A stretch of DNA of 64,000 nucleotides from Mesorhizobium sp. (GTDB lineage: Bacteria > Pseudomonadota > Alphaproteobacteria > Rhizobiales > Rhizobiaceae), in NCBI RefSeq assembly GCF_004962245.1, contig NZ_SUHQ01000002.1, positions 1 through 64,000 on the forward strand, written 5' to 3'. The position numbers and the translations under genes are program-made. Position 1 is the first letter of the stretch. The number at the start of each line of letters is the position of its first letter. The notes below the pieces were generated by a model that worked only from the letters and a program-made list of their open reading frames with translations, had not been told where the DNA came from and did no database searches. Shown piece after piece: positions 24,552-30,630 of this stretch.

Positions 24552-25298
24552 CTACTCCGCCGCGTGGTGACTGATCGAATCCCGCACCGTGCCGTACTCG
24601 CTGCCCCAACGGTCGGTCATGTCGCAGCGGACATCCCACAGCTCCGGAAAGAAGCGATGGCGGGCGCCGGCCGCCAGCAGTTCGACCGGACGGCCTTTTA
24701 GCGACTTGGAGCCGAGCCCGATCGAGCGATGGATGAGGTAAAGATGGTTGGCGCGGAATTTCTGGAACAGCTCGTCGAATTCGATCAGCGCCTCGGCAAC
24801 GACATAGCTGTCGCCGTGATCATAGCTGATATCGTAGACATCCTCGACCGAAAGCCCGCGGCCATCGAGATAGGACGCCTTGAAGGCCCGCCATAGATCC
24901 GGCGGCATGCGCAAGAGCAGCTTGAAGCCTGGCGATTCCTGGCCGCTGCCATTGCCGAGCTGCAGCCGGATCTGCTGGTATTCCTTGGGCGACATGGTTT
25001 CGAGCAGGTCGAGCTGCGCCGTCATCATGCGCATCAGCCGATGCACGCGCCCCATCAGCGTGACGACGCGGTGCGTGTTCTGCTGCTCGAGGAAGTCGAC
25101 GACGTCGACCAGCGTGTAGGTGATGAGCTTCATCCACAGCTCCTCGACCTGGTGCACGATCTGGAACTGCAGCTCGTCGGCATTGACCATCTCGGCCAGC
25201 GGCTTCTGGCAGGCGAGAAGCTTGTCGCATTGCAGGTAGACGCCGTAGTCGCGCATCTCAGGCGTTTCGATGCGGGCGTAATAGTCCGGCTTGTGCAT
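24552..25298 (-). CDS. tryptophan 2,3-dioxygenase-like protein
   Basis: The protein has 248 residues from ATG 25298 (AAAGGAG upstream). It has the TDO hallmarks YGVYLQCDKLLACQKP near the N-terminus, FQIVHQVEELWMKLITYTL (distal haem-side helix), RMMTAQLDLLETMSP, and near the C-terminus NHLYLIHRSIG and FFPELWDVR. Typical TDOs are about 270-290 residues and have a GSQSxQFR motif, replaced here by LGNGSGQESPGF, so this is a divergent subfamily. The expected role is haem-dependent ring cleavage of tryptophan or a similar indole, first step of the kynurenine route. It is divergent from an Lrp/AsnC regulator. Confidence 0.75.
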   Translation of the reverse strand: MHKPDYYARIETPEMRDYGVYLQCDKLLACQKPLAEMVNADELQFQIVHQVEELWMKLITYTLVDVVDFLEQQNTHRVVTLMGRVHRLMRMMTAQLDLLETMSPKEYQQIRLQLGNGSGQESPGFKLLLRMPPDLWRAFKASYLDGRGLSVEDVYDISYDHGDSYVVAEALIEFDELFQKFRANHLYLIHRSIGLGSKSLKGRPVELLAAGARHRFFPELWDVRCDMTDRWGSEYGTVRDSISHHAAE

Positions 25299-25459
25299 GG
25301 CAGCTGCTCCTTTTACCCGGCCCGTCGGCTCAGGGCATCTGTTCGGTCCGAGCCCGCAGTGTAGTCGCTTTCGGCTTGAACATTGTTCCTTTCTGTTATC
25401 CAATTGGCATGAGATGAAGGACGAAAGTCCATTTATTGAACGGTTTTGGAGAACGCTTT

Positions 25460-25933
25460 ATGCTGGATACGCTCGACCGGAAGATCGTCTCGGCGCTGGA
25501 ACGCGACGCGCGAATCTCCTTCGCGGCGCTCGCCGACGAGGTCGGCTTGAGCAAGACGCCGTGCTGGAAGCGGGTCAAGGCGCTGGAGGACGCCGGCATC
25601 ATCCGCGGCTACTCGACGCGCGTCGACCCGGCGAAACTCGGCTTCGGCATCGAAGCCTTCATTCAGGTGTCGATCGATTTCGAGCTTTCCGAAGCCTTCG
25701 AGGCCGCGGTCCAGGCACACCCGCTGATCCGGCGCTGCCACGCCACGACAGGCGAGGCCGACTATCTCCTGCAGATCGTGACGGTCGACATGATGGCGCT
25801 GGACAGGATGCTGCGCGTCGAGCTCAGCCGCCTGCCCGGCGTGCGCCGCACGATCACCTCGATGGCCATGCGCGAGATCAAGGGTGACATTTCTTTCGCC
25901 AATGCCGTTGGGCATACGCAGAAGACACCGTAG
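25460..25933 (+). CDS. Lrp/AsnC family transcriptional regulator
   Basis: The protein has 157 residues from ATG 25460 (TTGGAG upstream). The N-terminal winged helix DTLDRKIVSALERDARISFAAL, then ADEVGLSKTPCWKRVKALEDAGII, is followed by a RAM ligand-binding domain (about 65-140) with GEADYLLQIVTVDMMALD. Lrp-type proteins sense amino acids. Being divergent from the TDO-like gene, it most likely controls that gene in response to tryptophan or its products. Confidence 0.88.
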   Translation: MLDTLDRKIVSALERDARISFAALADEVGLSKTPCWKRVKALEDAGIIRGYSTRVDPAKLGFGIEAFIQVSIDFELSEAFEAAVQAHPLIRRCHATTGEADYLLQIVTVDMMALDRMLRVELSRLPGVRRTITSMAMREIKGDISFANAVGHTQKTP

Positions 25934-25982
25934 ACCGCCGGCAGCGACGGGCTTCGTTCGGTTTAGGATAAGGGGGGATGAT

Positions 25983-26165
25983 TCAAGCTGCGGTTTTGTC
26001 GGGCTTGTCTATCCGCCATGCCGGCCTTGGGACCGGAGCGACGCGCTGGTCCTTCCATGATCCGGCATCGGCTCTCCGCTTCGGGCAATCCTCGTAGCCA
26101 TGGTCGCGCCCGCCGCAATAAGCGCAGCACTTCGCGGGGCTATCGGGGCGAAACATTATCGTCAT
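25983..26165 (-). CDS. small CCHC zinc-knuckle protein
   Basis: The protein has 60 residues. It contains CAYCGGRDHGYEDC, a precise CX2CX4HX4C zinc knuckle at about residues 14-27, followed by a basic KRR stretch. Such knuckles usually bind single-stranded nucleic acid in eukaryotic and retroviral proteins; bacterial examples are few. No strong ribosome site is visible before ATG 26165, and the C-terminal half is low in information. It lies between the Lrp gene and a small membrane protein. Confidence 0.5.
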   Translation of the reverse strand: MTIMFRPDSPAKCCAYCGGRDHGYEDCPKRRADAGSWKDQRVAPVPRPAWRIDKPDKTAA

Positions 26166-26253
26166 GCATTGAAATGCGCATGGCGCCCGTTCGGTTGCGT
26201 CTGCACCGTCACATTTCGCTTACATTAGCGATTTGGCCGCTGAACCCGAGATT

Positions 26254-26370
26254 TTAAGGCGTGTAGCCCAGCACCGCCAGAACCGACAGCCCTGCAACCA
26301 GGCCGATTGCAATAACAATGCCGAAATGCCGTTCCAGGAATCGGGGCGGCCCCTGCCAATCGTATCGCAT
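26254..26370 (-). CDS. small single-pass membrane protein
   Basis: The protein has 38 residues from ATG 26370, with CGGAG upstream. It is MRYDWQGPPRFLERHFG followed by one hydrophobic segment (IVIAIGLVAGLSVLAVLG) and a two-residue tail. Size and topology fit a small inner-membrane protein. Function unknown. Confidence 0.45.
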   Translation of the reverse strand: MRYDWQGPPRFLERHFGIVIAIGLVAGLSVLAVLGYTP

Positions 26371-26499
26371 AGCCGAAACTCCGCGGCGTAATCTGGGGCA
26401 GAGTGTTCGGGCGTCAAGGCTGGCGGCCCCTGACAGGCGGTAGACAGGCAACTGCCATTGTCCATATCGTGGTTCATATCCGAACATGGAAGCGCACCC

Positions 26500-27015
26500 A
26501 TGCCCGAGCATCCTTCATCAGGGGGAGAAAGCCATTCCCAGTCCGCTGCGGCACCTGACCCTCGCCTGGCCTTCGTTTATGCGGAGGCGGTGCGTGGCCT
26601 CCAACACCAGCAGAATGTGGTGGAGAGCCTCAACACGCGCGCTGGCAATCTGATCTTTGCAACCGCCTTCGTGAGTTCCCTGCTCGGTGGCAGGGCTCTG
26701 GCGGAGGGGCTGGGCCTGTGGGGCTGGCTGGCGCTGGCGCTGCTTTTCCTGATCGGGCTGCTGGTCGTGATCATGTTGTGGCCCTACTACGCCTTTACCT
26801 TCCGCTTCGATCCGGAGCAGTTGCTCCAGGACTTTGTCGATCAAAACCCTTCGGAAACCATGGATGGGATGCACCGCGCGCTTGCGCTCCGCATTAAAAC
26901 CGACATGGCCAGCAATTGGCGGATCATTCAACGCCTGCGCGTGTCGCTGCAGCTTGCCCTGTTTCTATTGTTGCTCGAACTTTTGGCGTGGCTGTTCGCG
27001 ATTGCGCGCGTCTAG
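26500..27015 (+). CDS. membrane protein with 2TM-effector-like architecture
   Basis: The protein has 171 residues from ATG 26500. A soluble helix (about 22-45, FVYAEAVRGLQHQQNVVESL) leads into NTRAGNLIFATAFVSSLLGG. Two hydrophobic segments (about 52-70 and 74-97) follow, then a cytoplasmic stretch with FDPEQLLQDFVDQN, an amphipathic helix, and a last hydrophobic segment (150-169). The order helix, short loop, TM hairpin resembles SLATT and Pycsar-type membrane effectors, but no cyclase or sensor gene is adjacent. I do not recognise a firm family. Confidence 0.6.
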   Translation: MPEHPSSGGESHSQSAAAPDPRLAFVYAEAVRGLQHQQNVVESLNTRAGNLIFATAFVSSLLGGRALAEGLGLWGWLALALLFLIGLLVVIMLWPYYAFTFRFDPEQLLQDFVDQNPSETMDGMHRALALRIKTDMASNWRIIQRLRVSLQLALFLLLLELLAWLFAIARV

Positions 27016-27131
27016 GCTCAGGACCCGTTAATCCAGCAGGGCGTCGCAGCCGATGGTGCTCAAGCAGGTAACGGCACAAAGCGGCTTCATGCGTGAAAGA
27101 GAAAGTGTTAGACAGCATCCACTTCCTCTAC

Positions 27132-27205
27132 TCCCGCTTCGTCTAATGGTAGGACAGCGCCCTTTGAAGGCGTGAATCGTGGTTCGAGCCCATGAGCGGG
27201 AACCA
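27132..27205 (+). tRNA. tRNA-Gln (anticodon TTG)
   Basis: A full cloverleaf can be drawn. The acceptor TCCCGCT pairs perfectly with AGCGGGA, the discriminator is A and CCA is encoded. The D-arm has GTC/GAC. The anticodon stem GCGCC/GGCGT carries loop CTTTGAA with TTG at 27164-27166. The T-arm CGTGG/CCATG holds loop TTCGAGC. The body (CTTCGTCTAATGGTAGGACA) looks more like bacterial tRNA-Glu than the usual tRNA-Gln. Its 3' end faces a lower-GC, gene-decayed stretch. Confidence 0.85.
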
Positions 27206-27476
27206 GTAATTTCAAGAGCTTAGCTGATTTTCTCGCTGAACAGTCCAATATCTGGCCTATAATCGCCGAGGTGGGGCGACGGTGCGCGGCGCGATGGCGG
27301 CTCGGGGACCTCCGTATAGCCATCAGACGGTCCGGGCCTTTGTAGCGGTTCTGGATGGCGCTACGCGCGATCGGGATCGAAGACCCGCGCTCTTGCCACG
27401 TTGCCATTTCAAGGACGTCCTGCGAACATAAGCGAGGTCTCAAACTATGTGAGAGTAGGGAGCGCCGCATTAATGG
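27206..27476. other. intergenic stretch downstream of tRNA-Gln
   Basis: The 271 bases between the tRNA and a broken membrane gene contain no ORF with a plausible start. I see no clear direct repeat of the tRNA 3' end within it. Confidence 0.4.
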
Positions 27477-27970
27477 TTGAGTGTCATTTCGCCCTCTCCT
27501 CGCGTGGCCGACATCGTGACTTCATTTCAGGACTGGCAAAATCTTGCGATACTGCTCGGCCCTAAATGGCTTAGGGCCAGCACTGCAATTTGCTTTGATT
27601 TGGCCGCTTTTTTCGTTTTGGCGTTCGATATTCGACGCATCCACTATGCAGTCACCACAGCAAAAAGCCGGGACAAATTGGAGCGGAAACAGAGGTCAAC
27701 CGCCGCATCTCAGACAAATATGAAGAGACCGTCACGTGGTTGCATCCGGAGACGCAGACCAAACCTGTTTCATATGAAAAGCTGTACTCTGAAATTCGAG
27801 ATCAGCTAGAAATCCATCAGGACATGATCAAGGTTGTTGAAGCAATCAGGATTTGGCCAATCATCGACGCGAAAGTCGGCACCGGACGATCGGTGAAAGC
27901 TGCTGGAGTAGCGACCGCGCTATTCCTGTGCGGAATCGTCATGCAGATTTTTTCGCTGTTCCCTGCCTGA
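27477..27970 (+). pseudogene. frameshifted membrane protein gene
   Basis: The first frame (from TTG 27477) gives a hydrophobic segment (STAICFDLAAFFVLAFDI) and RRIHYAVTTAKSRDKLE, then turns into low-complexity sequence. From about 27683 another frame continues smoothly with ETEVNRRISDKYEETVTW, a helical stretch, and a C-terminal hydrophobic segment (VATALFLCGIVMQIFSLFP) ending at 27970. Together they make one protein with membrane segments at both ends and a cytoplasmic helix between, broken by a single frameshift. Family unknown. Confidence 0.55.
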
Positions 27971-28023
27971 ACGACTGGCGTCCGCGATCAGGGCCATGGT
28001 CTAGCAGATCGGGCCAGTTGTTG

Positions 28024-28308
28024 TCATTGCAGTGCCCCACCAGGAAAGCCGATGGAATCTGTGTTATCCGATCCTCGTTCAACGGCATGTGCGATTTGTT
28101 TCAGCATCGCATGAGCCGCGCCAGCCGACATGACGAGGCGGCACACAATCACGTGTTCGAACTTTCCACGCTCGTAGATCGCTCGCTGCCGGCTGTAAAA
28201 TATGCACCGGAAATTCCCATCTCCCAAATTTTCCATGTCGGCCATCCCTGAAATGAAGACATCGGGGATGATGGCCGTTTCGACTAAGTCAATGATGGGA
28301 TCGGTCAT
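28024..28308 (-). CDS. hypothetical protein
   Basis: The protein has 94 residues from ATG 28308, with a strong GGGGAGA ribosome site. It has no signal peptide or membrane segment. It begins MTDPIIDLVETAIIPDVFISG and contains NFRCIFYSRQRAIYERG and VCRLVMSAGAAHAMLKQIAHAV. The pattern of two strands plus an amphipathic helix resembles small rhizobial phage- or plasmid-associated proteins, but no function is known to me. Confidence 0.6.
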   Translation of the reverse strand: MTDPIIDLVETAIIPDVFISGMADMENLGDGNFRCIFYSRQRAIYERGKFEHVIVCRLVMSAGAAHAMLKQIAHAVERGSDNTDSIGFPGGALQ

Positions 28309-28437
28309 GATGCGTCTCCCCAATTGCCCCAATTGCCGGGTTCCAACATCCGGCGTTGCTGACACCTGCAATTTTGCAGGCTAAGGGATCAACTGTCGTT
28401 TGATCAACTTGGAGATTGGGGGTAGCCGGCACCTGCA

Positions 28438-28696
28438 ATGGGAGAAGGAGGCGTCTCGGTGTCCTTGTGTCTCTCCTGCAAAGATGCTCCGGTGCGGCTT
28501 CGCAGACGTGCTCGATTCCATTGCTACCGAGATGAAGATTGGCCGGTCGGACCTCATTCAGATCGTGCTGCGCGAATGGCTGGAAACCAACGCTATCCGA
28601 ACGATCGAGAGGAAAGCGAAACGGACGGCAGCGCGTAGCTGCTTCCGTGATCACGGAATTGCTCGAATCGCCATACGCGGTACTATCCAACGGTAG
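28438..28696 (+). pseudogene. frameshifted ribbon-helix-helix protein
   Basis: In one frame from ATG 28438 a beta-strand-like start (GVSVSLCLS) appears. In the next frame, from about 28480, it is followed by FADVLDSIATEMKIGRSDLI and QIVLREWLETNA, the two helices of a ribbon-helix-helix DNA-binding fold. The pieces fit as one CopG/Arc-like protein if one base is restored near 28475. No toxin gene is visible beside it. Confidence 0.4.
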
Positions 28697-28803
28697 CGGA
28701 GTCCCAATCCGTTAGGCCGGTGCCTATCAAGCCCCCCGCCCAAGTGGTGCCGGCCGTCCTTCCTTGCAAGGGCCGGTGACGATCCCGCTTCCGCGGAATA
28801 CAG

Positions 28804-29046
28804 CTACCAGTTGACAGTGACTATCTGGGAAAGCTCGGCGATGTCGCCATAGATCCTCGAACCTTTGACGAGAAAACACTTGTCACCGAGGACTTCGAAG
28901 AGTGTGCTTGACGAGGTGCAAACCGGCAGGTTCTTCGAATTGGCGTACGTCCCGAGAGTCGCGGTTTCGACCTTACGGTCCGCGGCTTCGACATAGCCGA
29001 CGCTGATCGCGAGGACAGCGATAGCAATGAGAGTCGTCTTTCTCAT
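28804..29046 (-). CDS. small exported hypothetical protein
   Basis: The protein has 80 residues. A signal peptide (MRKTTLIAIAVLAISVGYVEA, cleavage after VEA) is followed by a short mature part with two Cys (NLPVCTSS and GDKCFLV) and VKGSRIYGDIAELSQIV. The Cys pair could form a periplasmic disulfide. Isolated gene; function unknown. Confidence 0.6.
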   Translation of the reverse strand: MRKTTLIAIAVLAISVGYVEAADRKVETATLGTYANSKNLPVCTSSSTLFEVLGDKCFLVKGSRIYGDIAELSQIVTVNW

Positions 29047-29287
29047 ATTTAGCCCCTATAGCCAGCGGCTTCCTTGCTCAGCAAACCCTGGTTCCCGCCC
29101 TGGGCCTTGCCATGGTGGCGCGGCCGTGCATCAAAGTAGCACCGGCCTATGATGGGCTCCATTTACCGATTGGAGGTAGCAGGCTCATCTATATTAGCAA
29201 CACCTTGACTAAGGCGCCGGCGTCCTTCCTTGCAGATGCGGGTGAGCACATTCATTATCGCCCCGGTGTTTTCGGAGGAGCAATCCC
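29047..29287. other. intergenic stretch before the DUF3606 region
   Basis: No gene with good support. It contains CTATATTAGC near 29189, a sequence also seen at 30310 ahead of the second DUF3606-like gene. This may mark a shared promoter element, but two occurrences prove little. Confidence 0.3.
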
Positions 29288-29377
29288 ATGGCGAAACGAG
29301 ACGAACCCGCCTCGGCGGAACACAGCGAAGCCAAGCTGGCCACAGACCGAACCGGCAAGGATGGTCGGGCGGACTAG
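29288..29377 (+). CDS. 29-residue small protein
   Basis: A 29-codon ORF starts at ATG 29288, seven bases after a strong GGAGGAG site. It is highly charged (MAKRDEPASAEHSEAKLATD...). It lies 36 bases upstream of a DUF3606 gene. The strong ribosome site is the main support; it could also be a decayed remnant. Confidence 0.4.
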   Translation: MAKRDEPASAEHSEAKLATDRTGKDGRAD

Positions 29378-29402
29378 AGAACCCTATAACGACCAGATGT
29401 GA
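29378..29402 (+). repeat. remnant copy of the 3' end of the gene at 22108-22413
   Basis: The stretch encoding EPYNDQM plus stop matches bases 22389-22413 with one mismatch (GAACCCTATAACGACCAGAT versus ...CTACAAC...). Upstream, GATGGTCGG also matches, but the intervening bases differ. Confidence 0.6.
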
Positions 29403-29413
29403 CGGAGGACGAC

Positions 29414-29596
29414 ATGGCCGACGACAAATCCAAGACCAAGCAGGATCGCAAGCTGGTTTCCAGCGAGGAGCCTTACGAAGTTGCGGCTTTTGCGAAAAAA
29501 TACGGCATACCGCCGAGCGAGGCCGCGACCATCATCAAGCGGTACGGGCCTTCGAGGAAGAAGCTCGACGCGCATATGGCGAGCCGCAACGCCTGA
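29414..29596 (+). CDS. DUF3606 domain protein
   Basis: The protein has 60 residues from ATG 29414, with GGAGG upstream. It has the DUF3606 layout: a charged start (MADDKSKTKQDRKLV), then EVAAFAKKYGIPPSEAATIIKRYG and a basic end. These very small proteins are common in rhizobia and often stress-associated; molecular function unknown. A second family-like member lies at 30353-30538. Confidence 0.75.
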   Translation: MADDKSKTKQDRKLVSSEEPYEVAAFAKKYGIPPSEAATIIKRYGPSRKKLDAHMASRNA

Positions 29597-29847
29597 TCTG
29601 CATCCGGCGGCGTCGCGGATCAAAGGAACCTCGCATCCCAAGGGGCCGGTCGGTGCCTTGGCCTGCTTCACAGTGAACCTGTGAAACGTTGCCATGCGGC
29701 ATGATCCGGACCGTCCGGCCGGTGACCATGCAGCCTGTTTTCGGCTGCTATTGCCATCGACCGGATTCAACGTCAGGTTTCAAGAACGCAACAACTCGTT
29801 TACTTCAAGACGCTACCAGTCCGGCGAAGATTCGTTGGGGAGGTCGG

Positions 29848-30057
29848 ATGTCGGACCGTGCATTGCGCTTTGAATGTGTCATGGAGCCAAACGGCCGGTG
29901 GATGGTCTGGGACGCCAGCATCGATCTGCCGGCCCAGTTTTCGGCGCTGGCACTGATCGGCCTGTGTCGCAAGGAGGCCGTTTCGCTCTGCAACCTTCTG
30001 AATGAGACAGGCTCCGAGACAGGCTCGGCCGATACCCGGCAGAGCCGGGCCTCCTGA
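29848..30057 (+). CDS. conserved hypothetical protein
   Basis: The protein has 69 residues from ATG 29848, with a strong GGGGAGG site. It reads MSDRALRFECVMEPNGRWMVWD, then a helix with FSALALIGLCRKEAVSLCNLLNE. The mix of a short beta-hairpin and a helix near a conserved Trp-Asp pair is typical of short conserved rhizobial proteins. Function unknown. Confidence 0.65.
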   Translation: MSDRALRFECVMEPNGRWMVWDASIDLPAQFSALALIGLCRKEAVSLCNLLNETGSETGSADTRQSRAS

Positions 30058-30352
30058 ACGACGCCCAGCGCGAGCCCGAGGCTGGCGCTTCGAACAAAAT
30101 CCATCGATCTGTGCAATGGCCGTTTGCCACCCGGTTTCTGCCGGATGCGTGAGCGGCGCCGGGCCTGCACGGCTGCGGGACAAACTTCCCTCACCCCTGG
30201 AACGCCGCCATGCGGATGGATCGCGCGCTGTACGACACGCAGATGTCGTTCACCCGGCCCGCTCGCCGTTTGCTTCGAAGGACCGGGATTTCGCCTTGAC
30301 AAACAAAGATGCTATATTAGCTGACTAATCGATTCACAGTTGGCGAATTGGC

Positions 30353-30538
30353 ATGGCCAAGAAGAAATCAAAACTGGAACCATCCGGCATTTCCGCGGTC
30401 TCTGCGGCTGAAGCCTATGAGGCGACCTACTTCGCCCGGAAGTGCGGGCTGACGCGGGATGAAGCGCTGAAGATCATGCGCGAGGCCCAGGGCTGGGTGA
30501 GCACGACGATGCCGTCCGGCACCAAGCAGAAGAATTAA
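30353..30538 (+). CDS. DUF3606-like small protein
   Basis: The protein has 61 residues and a basic start (MAKKKSKLEPSGIS). It has EAYEATYFARKCGLTRDEALKIM, matching the DUF3606 helix pattern of the protein at 29414, and ends with a short basic tail. The upstream region is AT-rich, with TTGACA at 30297 and TTAGCTGACTAA near 30317, and probably holds the promoter. Function unknown. Confidence 0.65.
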   Translation: MAKKKSKLEPSGISAVSAAEAYEATYFARKCGLTRDEALKIMREAQGWVSTTMPSGTKQKN

Positions 30539-30630
30539 TCTCACAAAGCAGTGGGCGGCAAGGCATCGGCCAGGAAGCAGCGGATGCTTAAACGCCACGA
30601 CCCACCGGCTTGCCTGTCCTTGACGGAGTC

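Noticed and set aside
27108..27470. 120-residue minus-strand ORF
   Set aside because: It reads through the tRNA-Gln gene and has no recognisable protein features or ribosome site.
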